NCBI GenBank assembly: GCA_947044405.1
Contig: CAMRHE010000324.1
Span: 868,001-932,000, forward strand
Origin: Leptodactylus fallax
Lineage: Eukaryota > Chordata > Amphibia > Anura > Leptodactylidae
Length of the DNA: 64,000 nucleotides
Direction: 5' to 3'
Shown: one piece after another, positions 34,229-45,291 of the stretch
How the letters are laid out: each line of letters starts with the position of its first letter
Position numbering within the stretch: position 1 is the stretch's first letter
Made by a program: the position numbers and the translations under genes
The notes under the pieces: generated by a model
Databases searched by the model: none
What the model saw: the letters and a program-made list of their open reading frames with translations, nothing else
Told to the model about the DNA's origin: nothing

Positions 34229-34565
34229 CAAGTACATATGGATATTTACAAGGAGAGGCCCACATAACAATATCAAGCAGGGACAACTTTCCTCGAGAAA
34301 TAATGGTGGTTAGGTATTCTTCATTGAGACTATGTAGGAGACAAGTGATGCAGCCTCCTCTCCAGTTCATTTCTCTGTTGGTGATGTGACTATGTGCGAC
34401 ATGGAGCAGATGAAGCCACCGCAGTGAGTGAGGCCTGGTCTGGAGTCCCTCCTCCCATTTAAACACTGTGTGCAGCTGGGGAATCAGGCCACCTGCTGGA
34501 ACCTGCCACTTCCATGGCAGCACAGGTATGAAGAGTAGACCGGTATTTTTCCACGGGTGAAGCAC
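33882..34565 (-). pseudogene. Tc1 C transposase C-terminus fused to foreign sequence
   Basis: 227-codon ORF. From about residue 113, GRKWVFQMDNDPKHTAK, WPSQSPDLNPIENLW and EEWAQIPTNYCEKLVEGYPK match the catalytic C-terminal half of Sleeping Beauty-like Tc1 transposases, with second Asp and third Glu 34 residues apart. The first ~112 residues come from unrelated DNA (34229-34565), so the N-terminal domains and first catalytic Asp are missing. Not functional; the ORF start is accidental. Confidence 0.8.
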
Positions 34566-34639
34566 AGAGTGGTTCCAGGAGTCCCAGGAGGATCGGGCCC
34601 TGTTGGTGGAAGAAGTGATGGTTTGAGGTGCACTCCAAA

Positions 34640-35690
34640 ATGGCGGAACAAAAAATACAACTCATTGGGCAAAAAATAAGCTTTCTCATGGCTATTTTAA
34701 CAAAGTTATCGATATTGGAATATGGAGATAAAAATCTGAAAAAAAGTTTTAATGCCCAAACTATGTTGTATCCTTACACAGTTAAACAAGCAAAAACACA
34801 TGTTACTGCTTGTGCTAAAAATCCTGAAAACGATCTTGTAATGAATGGTGGAGAATGGCCCAGTCTTGAACTAGTTAAATTTGGTTTTAATTCCTTAAGG
34901 GGCGGGCCTATTTGGTGTTTAATAATTCTTTTATTTTTTTTATCATTGCTGTCCGAAAACTGTAACTTTCATTTTTCCATCAATATAGCTGAATGAGGGA
35001 TTTTTTTTTTTTGGGGGGGGGGGGAGGGTGAATTGTACTTTTCAGGGGCATCATTATGGGATATATTTAACTTATCCATTAACTTTTATAAACTGTTTGG
35101 GGAGGAATACAAAAAAACTACCTGCAATTCCTCCATTGTTTTATTGCATTGTAAACTTTGCTGCAATGAATGTGGAGTATATATAACAGTCACGTTTTTC
35201 TGTGAAGATATCCAATATCTATAGGTTTCTTATTGTTTTTCTACTTTTGCTTAGAAAATCCCTTTAATTAAAAAATAAATGTTTTTAACCTGCCATCGTC
35301 TAACAACCATAACTTTTTTTTTTTGTGCATGGAAATGTATAAGTGAAAAGAGCTGTGTGATGGAGTTTTCTTTTTTGCAGAATAAGTTGACATTTTCATT
35401 AGTACCTTTTAGGAGGATGATCAAAAAAAGCAATGCTGACATTGTCTTTTTTTCTTTTTTAAGGCAGCTACCATAGTGTGGTCATTTAATAGATAAGGAT
35501 GCATGTGACAATATCAAATATGTATGTGGGTATTTACTTTTTTGGGACAAAAAGGCAATGGAGGATGTGGATACAACCCCAATAGATGCCGTGGTCAAGA
35601 GCGAATGTAACATCTAAGTAGTTAAACTGACATAATTACTGGTATCACCAACTGTGGCTGTTGTAGCAGGAACCTGGCTGTCAGGTTTTT
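34640..35690. mobile_element. Degenerate TTAA-type element
   Basis: Text such as AAGCTTTCTCATGGCTAT, GGTGAATTGTACTTTTCAGG, CATCTAAGTAGTTAAAC and AGGAACCTGGCTGTCAGG echoes the interior of the TTAA-flanked elements at 14.2, 22.9 and 55.3 kb. T/G runs at 34999-35022. Ends not identifiable. Confidence 0.35.
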
Positions 35691-35924
35691 TTTTTTCTTA
35701 TTCTTTTCATAATATCTTATCTTTTAGCAAATTATTAAAATTTCAGCTAAAATGAGTATTTATGAGCAGTTATATGAGCACAGTTAAAGAATGCGTTGCC
35801 AAATAGCTTCTCAGACACATCTTTCTCAAAAGGGGACAGAGCAGCTTGCATTATATGACAACATGTGAAATCTACAACAAAGGAAACAAAAGTATTAATA
35901 AAAGCCTATTTGCAGGGACTGTAA

Positions 35925-36167
35925 AAGTGGGGCCCTGGCCACAAAGTGGATGCGATTCTAGTGAATCCCATCCACACATTGCAGAAAAATACATGCAGCG
36001 GAAATGCTAAGATTTCTAAAACTATTTTGTTTATTTGGAAATCGCAGCATGTCAATTTATACCTACGGAAACACCGGCAGTTTCCCTATAAGCATAATGG
36101 AAGAAGAATAAACCCTTGTGGACTTCCTGTGAAAAGCGCTTTTTTCCGCTACGTGGGGCCTTAGCCT
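35925..36167. mobile_element. MITE fragment, AGGCTAAGGCCCCA family
   Basis: Right end is the reverse complement AGGCTAAGGCCCCACGTAGC; interior shares GAAATCGCAGCATGTCAATT and CGGAAACACCGG-type text with 57648-57965. Left end degenerate. Confidence 0.6.
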
Positions 36168-36579
36168 AAAAATTGTTTAGGCAATAATAAGTATAATCGA
36201 TTATAAAAAATTGAAAAAATTAAAAAAGTTTTATGAAAAAAAAATAGCCCAAAGATGTACATAACCTTTAAGGTTCCGTAGTGCTAAATGAAACAAACAG
36301 TTGGTGATGCTACATTGAACAGCTGTTCCAAGCCGTTTCGCTAGGGAAAAAATATACTTTCTCAGACCTGTTTTTTCTTCAGTGGAATAGCAAAACAAGT
36401 CAGAGGTTGTTGATTCTGTGTCTAAAAATTATGAGCCAAATAACTAAGTGCACACATAGGTTCCACTATGTAATGGAGGAAAATCTCTTTCTAAAATAAA
36501 TTGCAGAAACAGGCACAAAAAATTGATAAATGATCTAGATTTTCAATCTTAAAGGTGACATCTTCACAATATAACACTG

Positions 36580-37210
36580 TGAAGAGGCATATTCTCTAGC
36601 AAGGCAATTCATCCAGGAGAAATCAATTAAAGCCGCTATAAGTTCACATAGGTATTTTGCTATAGCGACAATGTGTGCAATTTTCTCTGGAGCTATTTAA
36701 TTAATTCAGAGATGACGGTATTAATTGCCCTATTATAATTATATGTAGATACAACTAATCCAGCTATGTTTTAGACATAATGCAAGGTTTTTGACCTCAT
36801 TAAAGCTACTCTATAATCTTATGAAAAAACACACTTAAAGCTGAAACAATATTAATCCACTTGAATTGTGAATATATTTTTATCAGAAAACAACAAACAG
36901 GTTTTGTGTGAATGTGATATATACAAACAAAAGTCACTGAAAAGCTGTTGATCAATTCCCTACATTGTTGCAAGAAACTTTTAACTTTTTCAAGACTAGC
37001 ATTTCCTCGCCAGCCTTAATAATTCTTGGACGGCAGTGGGAGAATTTATTAAGAATTATTAATCACCCAAAGCCGGGCAGCAAGTCACTAATATATTAAT
37101 ATTCACTTCATTATGACATCAGTGCAATAAATTCTAAAGAAGTGGGTGGCACTGTCTATTGAGATGCTAGGATTCTCCACTTTGACATTGCTGGAGGATA
37201 ACTTATCTTT
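36580..37210. other. TE-free AT-rich island, possible conserved non-coding DNA
   Basis: No repeat recognised. 36690-36760 holds TTTAATTAATTCAG and GTATTAATTGCCC; 37020-37140 holds CTTAATAATTCTTGG, GAATTATTAATCACCC and TTATGACATCAGTGC (CRE-like TGACATCA). Such clusters are typical of developmental enhancers, but this is inference. Confidence 0.2.
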
Positions 37211-37467
37211 AAAATTTAATATTTTTTTTTTATATTTTTTCACTTGGTCTGTCCCAGGTCCTTCCATATGGAGGTAGACACCCTAGCATTTGAGTCATGG
37301 ACAGTTGTTTTTAGTGAGATATTCTTTGACTAAATGCCTCTAGTAGTAGTTTTTTTTTACACATATAATGTACTGGCATATAGAAACAGTTTAAGCTGTG
37401 ACTCAACTGTTAGGATGTTTGCTTCCTATACAGAAACGTGAAATTTTAAATAGATGGAATATTCCCC

Positions 37468-37470
<3 letters not shown>

Positions 37471-37539
<69 letters not shown>
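37471..37539. repeat. (TG)n(TA)n microsatellite
   Basis: (TG)11 followed by a mostly pure (TA)n tract, ending at 37539. Confidence 0.95.
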
Positions 37540-37542
<3 letters not shown>

Positions 37543-37559
37543 GATAATGGAACTTACTT

Positions 37560-37990
37560 TACTGGACAGGTAATAAGAGAAATAATGGAGTAGTGGAGAG
37601 GCTAAACAGTACCCTCTAAATGAAAATCCAAAAAACTATGGAAAAAACAGGGAAACGATGGATAGAGTGTTTGTTTGTCACTTGCACTCTTTTCTGTAAG
37701 GTACACTCCTGACAAAAGATTTGGCCTCCGATCCTATCAAATTCTCTTTGGGTCAGCCCCTAGATTAGGATTGTATTTTTCGCAATTGCACCAGATGTAG
37801 TATGGTGTGCTGACTATGTGATAGCTTTGCAAAAACATTTGACTAATGCACACTCTTGATTTTTTCTCTCATAAGCCACAACCTGGCAACTGGGTGGTGA
37901 TCAAGAGACACATGAGAAGGAACGTTGATCCTCGGTTTGATGGCCCATTTCAGGTCCTGTTGACAACAAGCACTTTAGTGAAACTCGAAT
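37560..37990 (+). pseudogene. Endogenous retrovirus integrase fragment (pol)
   Basis: Frame-broken translation matches the end of the catalytic core and the C-terminal domain of retroviral integrase, gamma/epsilon-like: a VERLNSTL block near 37590, an RYTPDKRFGLRSYQILFG block near 37700-37755, and a WVVIKRHMR...DPRFDGPFQV block near 37890-37955. Stops occur at about 37613, 37664 and 37797, and the frame ends at 37991. Both sides are non-viral; no LTR, gag or env seen nearby. An old, dead copy. Confidence 0.7.
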
Positions 37991-38363
37991 GAACCCCTAA
38001 ATGAACCCCTGCCATTTATTGTGTGTGTGAATAGTACAGAAACAACAAATAGAATCTCGATTGTAGGCCAGAAGAATAATGTACAGTCAAGCCTTAAGAG
38101 CAGTTATGTCCAGATGTGAACACATCTTTTTCCATCTGTAGCCTATAGCACCTGGCAAAGTTTAAGACCCTACGACACATTTTATACAAATGATAGTGTA
38201 ATGGTATGTTGATTGTCTATAGCATGATGAAACCCACTATATTGTGTAAATTTGTAACTCTACCAGTTTCTATAAATGATACATATTCACAAGCTGATAA
38301 TAATAATGATGGCTTAGACTGTATGGTACACATATTGACACGTGGAACAACACACATAATGTA

Positions 38364-38731
38364 CAGGTGCATCTGAATAAATTAGAATATTTTTGAAACG
38401 TTCATTCATTTCAGTAATTCAATTCATAATCAGCGTCTTCCATGATTGTGTGTCCTACTGAACCAGACTGAGGGACCATTTAAAGGCTTAGGAAACCTTG
38501 GCAGGTGACACACTGAATTTACAATACTGAACTTTTACACAATATTCTAATTTTCTTAGATTTTGGTTTTCATTACATGTAATCCATAATCAACATTTAC
38601 AGAAATAAAACACTTGAAATAGAACACTCTGTGTGTAAAGAATCTAGAAAATATAGGAGGTCACTTTTATAATTTAATCACTGAAAGAAATAAACATTTC
38701 AAAGATATTCTAATTTATTCAGATGCACCTG
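38364..38731. mobile_element. Mariner-type MITE, copy 2
   Basis: 368 bp, TA at 38362-38363 and 38732-38733, ends CAGGTGCATCTGAATAAATT in inverted orientation. Interior matches copies 1 and 3 almost base for base (ACCATTTAAAGGCTTAGGAA). Confidence 0.9.
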
Positions 38732-38914
38732 TATCTACACATAGGTCAACATTATAAGGATGGGCATGCAGTAGACATCACTATGTTGCAGCAGACGAGG
38801 CTCATACATCTGCATATAAGATTTGTCCTTTCACCATAGTCCCTGCTCATTTTTTTAATACGAGGGGCACCTGAAAGGTTCGTGGCCTGACCCAGAAGTA
38901 GTGACTGTGGGTCG

Positions 38915-39180
38915 AAATTTTGCAGTCAGTTCTCAACATAGTCTCCTTTGAGGGTCACACATGTATGCCATCGCTTTTGGAGTTTCATTATTCCACTGTG
39001 GTAGAACGTTCCGTCCTACTCCACCAAAAAGTCTTTTACAGCGTCCATGACGGCTTCATCAGAAGGAAAACGACTTCCACCAAGGTGCCTTTTCATCTAT
39101 GGGAATAGGTGGTAGTCCGAGGGAGCCAAATCAGGGGAATAGGGTGGGTGCTGAAGCAGTTGGAAACCACAGGAGTGAAC
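38915..39180 (-). pseudogene. Mariner transposase C-terminus
   Basis: Minus-strand translation reads HPPYSPDLAPSDYHLF (about 39105-39150), the signature around the third catalytic Asp of mariner (D34D), then KRHLGGSRFPSDEAVMDAVK and GIMKLQKRWHTCVTLKGDYV-type sequence to the end. The N-terminal half is missing. Confidence 0.8.
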
Positions 39181-39297
39181 TGCAGCCATTGCAACAGCCG
39201 ATGTGTGAATGTGTGAAATTTCCATATTTCATCATCACTACATAACTTTAAAATGCTGTACCTGAAACAAAAAAAAAAATCAAAATAAATCCGGATG

Positions 39298-39302
39298 GCT
39301 CA

Positions 39303-39337
<35 letters not shown>

Positions 39338-40365
39338 GTTTATTTATATAGCACCATTAATTCCATGGTGCTTTACATTTGAGGATTTACATTCGGTACA
39401 CAAGATGTACAAAACAGATAATACTAACAGTGACCAACTGGCACAGTGGGATAGAGGGCCCTGCCCTCAAGGGCTTACAACCTGTGAGGGAAACGGGACA
39501 TAGACAGAAGGTGAGGGGAGAGACTGTACAGGTGGTGGTGTGGTGACAGTAGTGTTATTGGGGGTTGTAGGCCTTCCTGAATAGTTGGGTCTTCAGGGCC
39601 TTCTTGAAGCTTGTGAGGGTGGGGATCGGTCTTATGTGTCTTGGTAATGAGTTCCAGAGTATGGGGGGATGCACAGGAGAAGACTTGGAGATGTTTGTGT
39701 GAGAGAGTGGATAAGAGCAGAGTGGAATAGGAGGTCTTTGGAGGATCGGAGGTTACGTGTGGGCAGGTATCGGGAGATTAGGTCAGAGATATATGGAGGG
39801 GACAGGTTGTGGATGGCTTTGTATGTCAGCGTTAGTAGTTTGAACTCTATTCGTTGGGCGATGGGTAGCCATTGAAGAGATTGTCAGAGGGGGAGCGGCC
39901 GATGAAGAACGGGGGAGAGGTGTTTTAAGCGAGCAGGACAGTTTAAGGTGGACTGGAGGGGGGGGCGAGAGTGTTTGCTGGGAGGCCATGGAGAAGGGTG
40001 TTACAATAGTCTAGGTGGGAGATTATGGGGGCATTGACTAGCATCTTTGTAGTTTCAAGGGTGAGGAAGGAGCGGATTCGGTGGATGTTCTTGAGGTGGA
40101 GGTGGCAGGAGGTGTTGAGGGTTTATATATGCGGCTTGAAGGATAGGTCAGAGTCTAAGGTTATCCCAAGGCAGCGGGCCTGTGGGACTGGGGTGAAAGT
40201 GGTTCCATTAATTTTGATAGATGGGTCAGGTAGGGAGGTCGTGCGTGGAGGGGTGAAGATTATGAACTCCGTTTTCTCCATGTTGCGTTTAAGAAAGCGG
40301 GAGGAGAGAAAGGAGACTACGGCTGCTAGACATTCTGGGACTCTCGACAACAGAGTCATGAGACC
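39298..40365 (-). mobile_element. L2-like LINE, 3' fragment
   Basis: 5'-truncated non-LTR element on the minus strand: RT C-terminal coding at 40365-39800, 3' UTR with ATATAGCACCATTAATTCCA, and an (ATT)n tail at 39300-39337. The tail type and the RT text (KTEFIIFTPP; ARCLGITLDSDLSF) are those of L2/jockey-like vertebrate LINEs. Confidence 0.7.
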
Positions 40366-40425
40366 GTTCAAATAACTAAATAACATATTGCATTGCAAAA
40401 CAAGACCATGTGAAAAAGATGTCAT
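40123..40425 (-). pseudogene. L2-like LINE RT, C-terminal part
   Basis: ORF containing CLAAVVSFLSSRFLKRN, KTEFIIFTPP, LPDPSIKINGTTFTPVPQ and CLGITLDSDLSF, i.e. the thumb region after the YADD box of an L2-type reverse transcriptase. First ~20 residues come from the flanking mariner. Further similarity (LDYCNTLL-like, LPRSSSAAP) continues in other frames to about 39800. Confidence 0.7.
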
Positions 40426-40532
40426 GGGTGGGCTACGACCTTTTCAGGTGCCCCTTGTATGTATGTATGTAGAAGTTTGTCTCTGTGGTTATGCATACTC
40501 GCAAATTTGACTTCACCCTTCTCAGGATTACT

Positions 40533-40708
40533 GTTTAATATAACCCATTTTACATGGAAAGCCGTCAAGATACAGTCCTCTCAGATTTGTGTGAAATATT
40601 AGATACTGCATTTCTACCAGATATACATACTTTTCTTAACAAAATACTCGAAGAATCTGATATAGTGCAAAGAGAAATAATTCATTGTAAAGCCACTCTA
40701 CAGAAGGT
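40533..40708 (+). CDS. Candidate first coding exon, unknown host gene
   Basis: A pyrimidine-rich acceptor (CTTCACCCTTCTCAG, AG at 40526-40527 region) precedes an ATG at 40554 with an in-frame TAA upstream and G at +4. The frame reads MESRQDTVLSDLCEILDTAF and continues as helical, Glu/Leu/Ile-rich sequence to CTACAGAAG followed by GTAAAAC, a good donor at 40709. The stretch is not part of any repeat recognised here and its codon composition looks protein-like. I do not recognise the protein; a chance ORF remains possible. No second exon found in the window. Confidence 0.3.
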
Positions 40709-41530
40709 AAAACAGTCAGCCGTAGTAGCAGGTGACAAGTTCAGATGTAAAAGTCCTCACTGCACACCGCTGGTATATGTTTATGGGATTTTTCGCTTTC
40801 AGTGCAAAAGATTATGCCTATAGTTGTAATATAAATTCTGTTTATATCAATGCCAGTATTCAACTTTTATGCTTTTTGTAAGATTAAATCCGCTTTCCAG
40901 AAACGTCCCCTAAAAGAAGAAAGTAGAATGTTGTGATGTTCCACAGGGGTTCAACTTTTGGTTGGAATTCAGTGAAGAAAATTTTAACGTCTGACAGTTT
41001 GCCCTTAAGGTAAACTGAAGTACAGCTCAAGGGTAGTGAACGCCTATGGTAATCACAAAAGGTGGGATTTGTCACAGAAAATATCCGAAAACTGCATGGA
41101 AATATTATGTAATTTTGGTTTCAGTATTAACTATCTGCTTGAATTATATTCCTGTATTCTGTTTGTAATGTTCTGCAGAAAATAACTAAAATATTGTTGA
41201 CTGCCAAGCAGCCTTTAAGGACAGTGTATCTGATGGACGAGCATGATCAGGACACGCAGAAAATCGCGAGCTGGACATGATGCTGTGTTAACTAAAAATG
41301 TTAAATGTCAATTATTACAAAGTGAAACTTGCCTTTGGGCCACCAAGGACCGCAGCCTATATATATTGGTTTTGTTTACTAAATTGGAATCATCCTAATG
41401 AGAACTACCTGTCTGTGTTGATTCCCCGAGCTCGAATACTTTTTCTAATTTCAATCCACACAGAAAATAAATGGAGTTGTTCTGATTTCTTCCACAATTA
41501 TCAAGGTGGTTGGAAGTATCTTCTGATTTT
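40709..41530. other. Non-coding, unassigned
   Basis: No repeat recognised; an ORF at 41298-41537 has no family resemblance and runs into the LINE tail. Confidence 0.35.
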
Positions 41531-41824
41531 AAGATAAGATAAGATAATCCTTTAATAGTCCCACCATGGGGAAATTCAGTGTGTTACAGCAGCATAGATA
41601 ATACAAATACAAAAGCTCCAAGGTAAAGGCATTACAGTGACAATAGGTACAGATAAAAAGATAAAGGTAAAAAAAAAGGTAGTAGAAGGGATATCACAAC
41701 TTAAAATCTTTCAGTTCTCTGTATGGAATGATCTCTGCTTAGGTCGGTCTTGGTTGTACAGCCTAACCGCAATGGGGAGGAAATACTTCCGATAGCGCTC
41801 CTTCTCACACTTAGGGTGAAGCAG

Positions 41825-42289
41825 TCAGTCACTGACAGTACTGCCCAGTGCAAACATGGTCTCATGCATGGGATGGGAGCTATTCTCCAGCATGGAGCTC
41901 ACCGAGGACAGTATCCTTCTAACACCCACCACCCGCACTGGGTCCAGGGGGTTCCCCAGGACAGAGCTGGCCCTTCTAATCAGCTTGTTGAGTCTATTTC
42001 TATCCCTGGTTGATATGCTACTCCCCCAGCAGGCCACTCTGAGGAAGATGGCTGCTGCCACTACAGAGTTGAAAAAGGCCCTAAGAAGTGCCCCCTGGAC
42101 TCCAAAGTCCAGCTTATTATTGAGGAGCACACCCAAGTACTTATAGGTGTTGACTATCTCCATACCCTGAATGTCCACTGGTATTGGAGGATATCTGTGC
42201 TTGCGAAGGTCCACCACCATCTCCTTGGTCTTCCCAGCATTAATCTTAAGGTGGTTCCGCTGGCACCAATCCACAAAATCCCACTTCAA
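41825..42289 (-). pseudogene. Rex1/jockey-like LINE RT, thumb and C-terminus
   Basis: Same frame as the upstream ORF. FVDWCQRNHLKINAGKTKEM, YKYLGVLLNNKLDF and VAAAIFLRVACWG match the RT thumb and C-terminal region; ends with HPMHETM.. typical of these LINEs. A few residues between KLDF and GALLRAF look deleted. Confidence 0.8.
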
Positions 42290-42355
42290 TTCTCTGTACT
42301 CCCTGTCGTCCTTGTCTGTGATGAGGCCTACTACTGCAGAGTCATCAGAATACTT

Positions 42356-42862
42356 CTATAAGTAGCAGCTAGATGAGTTGCACCTAAAATCTGCAGTGTA
42401 CAGTGTGAAGAGGAAAGGGGCAAAAACTGTACCTTGAGGTGCCCCCATATTACAGATCACGGTGTCTGACACACAGTCCCGGGCTCTCACATACTGAGGT
42501 CGGTTTGTGAGGTAGTCTAGGATCCAGTTGGAGAGGAGGTGGTCCACTCCAACAAGGGCCAGGTTGTCTGTCAATAGCCCAGGCTGTATGGTGTTAAAAG
42601 CACTGGAGAAATCAAAGAACATTATTCTCACAGTGTTCCCTAGTTTCTCCAGGTGAGAAAGAGCTCTGTGTAGAAGGTGGATGATGGCATCATCTTTGTC
42701 CAGCCGATAGGCAAACTGGAGAGGGTTCATATCTGAGCTCTCTAGAGGGCGGAGATGTGTGAGAACCAATCTCTCTAAGACTTTCACCAAGTGGGATGTC
42801 AATGCTACAGGTCTGTAGCCGTTAAGGTCCATCGGATGAGGTGTATTTGGAACTGGTACCAC
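42356..42862 (-). pseudogene. Rex1/jockey-like LINE reverse transcriptase, palm part
   Basis: Contains DLNGYRPVALTSHLVKVLER (RT block 1-2), RIMFFDFSSAFNTIQP (first catalytic Asp), GAPQGTVFAPFLFTLYT (block B). Stop TAG at 42356-42358 falls four residues before the YSDD catalytic box (42342-42353), and the frame is open again beyond it, so one nonsense codon separates the two ORFs. Upstream of 42862 the frame continues to a TAA at 42881. Confidence 0.85.
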
Positions 42863-43200
42863 ACAAGAGGATCTCCACAGTTATGGTACCATTCCCTGCT
42901 TCAGGCTCATATTGAACATATATGTAATAATACCACACAGCTGGTCCCCGCAAGTCTTAAGTAGCCTGACACTGATGCCATCTGGCCCTGTGGCCTTCCC
43001 CGCCTTGATCCTTCTGTGTTCCTTTCTCACCTGGGCACGTGTGAAGATCAGACTGTAGCCAGATGACTGACTGCTAGATTTACTGATCTGGAGGTGAGAA
43101 ATAACAGCAGTCAGTGTGGGAGAGGGGACTGAATGACATGCTGGGGTGAGAGTAGCTGGTGTGTGATCAAATCTATTGAATAGCCACTTTGTATCTCCTT

Positions 43201-43386
43201 CTACCTGGGAGACAGGCTGTCTGTGTCCAGATATTGATTTAAGATTTTTCCAGACTTCACTAATGTTTTGTGTGCCATTTGCTCTTCCATTTTTCTCTTA
43301 TAATTGGCTTTCCCCTCCCAGATTTGACTCCTCAGCTCCTTATGCACATCCCTCAGCCTTTCCTTGTCTCCTAACCTAAATACCAT
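43201..43386 (-). pseudogene. Rex1/jockey-like LINE linker before RT
   Basis: 61-codon ORF, FRLGDKERLRDVHKELR..IWEGKANYKRKMEEQM, matching the basic helix-rich linker between endonuclease and RT in this LINE type. Confidence 0.65.
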
Positions 43387-43400
43387 CTTTATATCAAGAT

Positions 43401-44089
43401 GAGGGTTTATCTCATTTCTTAACCTAAGTTCGCATTTTCATTTTGTAAAGTTTGTTGCTCTCATCTGTCATAGGATGGGAACATGCAGGCATTTTTCTTC
43501 CATCTGAAAAGTAAACAAACATGACATAAAAAAGCTTCCAACATGTGTTTTTTTTTGGTTTTTGTTTTTTTGTTTTTTTTTATACAACAGAGTGAGTGCA
43601 GATGGAGCCCCTCTGTCTGCACTATCATTACAGTGCTGCTGCTCTCATCCTATTTGCTCATTCACATGACAAGGTTCATCAGCATTTTAATACAGTGGCT
43701 AACACATGGCCCCATAGACCTTAACAGGTCTGTTCACACTACTGTTTAACGGTTCATATAAATAATCCAAGAAAAATAGAACTTGCTCTTTTTTGGGCCA
43801 AGTTCACAGATCCTTCAAAAAACTCATGTCAATTACATATCTATCCCTGAAATCAAATTACCCTCAGGTGTGCATTCAGCTGCGTGAGTTTGGGTAAACC
43901 TTGCGAAGTTCATCTGGTCAGCAGTTTCATTGTTTGGTCTGAATATTAGTAGAATTGATGATAATACAAAAGCTAAAATAATAAATTACAATTTGTAGTA
44001 AAAGATAAGCTTTTCATTTGTAACTGAATTATTCATTCAGCTTTGATTTTCTTTTTGGCTCATATGTTTATGTCAATCTACTATTGGTC
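43401..44089. other. Non-coding, unassigned
   Basis: No gene. T-rich run at 43543-43582; no repeat boundaries seen. Confidence 0.35.
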
Positions 44090-44480
44090 CTGGATGGTGT
44101 TGGGCAAACTTCTCGAGAGTCAGCTTGTGAATATTCTCAAAGTTTGCCTGGCAGTTTTGTTTCAAAACTGCTATTTATATTCTGGAGTCTTTTCAGACCC
44201 CCGAGTATAATAAGCAGTGGCTACGGGGTGAGAAAACATAACAAGCAGTCTTACTTAGTTCTCCTGGGCTCCATTGCGACATCTGGTGTGGGTCCCCATC
44301 AACTTCAGGCCTCCTGAATGATGCCAGTGGCTCCTGGGGACAACTAATAACTTTGATTAAACCTCAGTGGTCATGTGGAGTACGTTGACATCATGATGCT
44401 TGCATCTGAAGACTCTGTAATATAATGGTGGTTCATGGTCCAAACCATGTAGAGATGGCTTTCTAATGGCTTTTCCAGCC
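44090..44480. repeat. Old interspersed repeat fragment
   Basis: Contains CTTCTCGAGAGTCAGCTTGT and CAGACCCCCGAGTATAATAA; layout resembles 26070-26520. Family not identified. Confidence 0.35.
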
Positions 44481-44573
44481 TCATGAGCATCAACAACTCT
44501 TCTGAGATCCTCAGAATCTCCTTTGTTTTTTCCATGACAGTAAATGGTCAGGATACCAATTTTGTGACTTTAA

Positions 44574-45287
44574 CCACTTCCGGACCGTCCATTGGGTATA
44601 TATGTCCGGAAGGTGGTTGTCTACTTCTGCAAAGACGTACCGGTACGTCCAAGCAGAACTCAGCAGCTGCATAAAATCCTGCAGGACCCAGATCAGCTCT
44701 ATAAATCCTATAGTTATGCACAGGAGGCTGTATTCCTCCTGAAACTGGGGCTAAATGTACCAGCACCAGTTACTGGGGAAATCAGCCTCCCCCATAAAAA
44801 AAAAAAAAAAAAAAAAAAAAAGTAATCAGATGTCCCCAAAAAAATAAATAAAAAAAAATTTTATAGAAAAGTTACAAAAAAAGTAAAATTATGAAAAAAA
44901 ATAAATAAAATAATACGCCAATAAAACACCCTTATTACAGGTTATAACCCCACCCCCTACTACACCATAAAAAATAGAAATTACCATTACCGTTACGTTA
45001 ATAAAAAGTTTTTTAGTAGCACTTTGTGTTATTAAATTAAAAAAAAAATGAAAAGTGAAAAACAGGCACGTTTTCCCTCCTCTTTTGTTTATATTTTCCT
45101 GGATATAAAAAAAATTAAAACACATACAAAAATAAAAACATAAAAATAAAGTCACCGAAAAAAGACGCAGAAATTAGATGAATAATGCAAATGATAAAAA
45201 TGTTACCGCCCTCAAAACCGCACAAACGAAAAAATCCGAAAATTAGTCTGGTCTGGAAGAGGGGTAAAGCATCTGGTATGAAAGTGG
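44574..45287. mobile_element. TTAA-flanked MITE (piggyBac-like), family 3
   Basis: 714 bp, TTAA at 44570-44573 and 45288-45291. Ends CCACTTCCGGACC and (reverse complement) CCACTTTCATACC. Contains a long A-run (44798-44821). The left part is shared with 27690-27790. Confidence 0.75.
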
Positions 45288-45291
45288 TTAA

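Larger units (their letters stand above)
38861..40457 (-). mobile_element. Mariner element, internally deleted, split by a LINE
   Basis: TA at 38859-38860 and 40458-40459. Ends CGAGGGGCACCTGAAAGGTT and (reverse complement) CAAGGGGCACCTGAAAAGGT. Without the LINE (about 39298-40365) some 0.5 kb of mariner remains, including the last part of the transposase. Confidence 0.8.
41531..43400 (-). mobile_element. Rex1/jockey-like LINE, 5'-truncated
   Basis: Minus-strand non-LTR retrotransposon with an (AAGAT)3 tail at 41531-41547, 3' UTR (AATCCTTTAATAGTCCCACC), and RT coding from about 43386 to 41825. Upstream endonuclease missing, consistent with 5' truncation. At least two nonsense codons (42881-42883, 42356-42358). 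Confidence 0.8.

Noticed and set aside
41298..41537. 79-codon ORF before the LINE tail
   Set aside because: No start context, no splice signals and no family resemblance; its end runs into the LINE (AAGAT)n tail.
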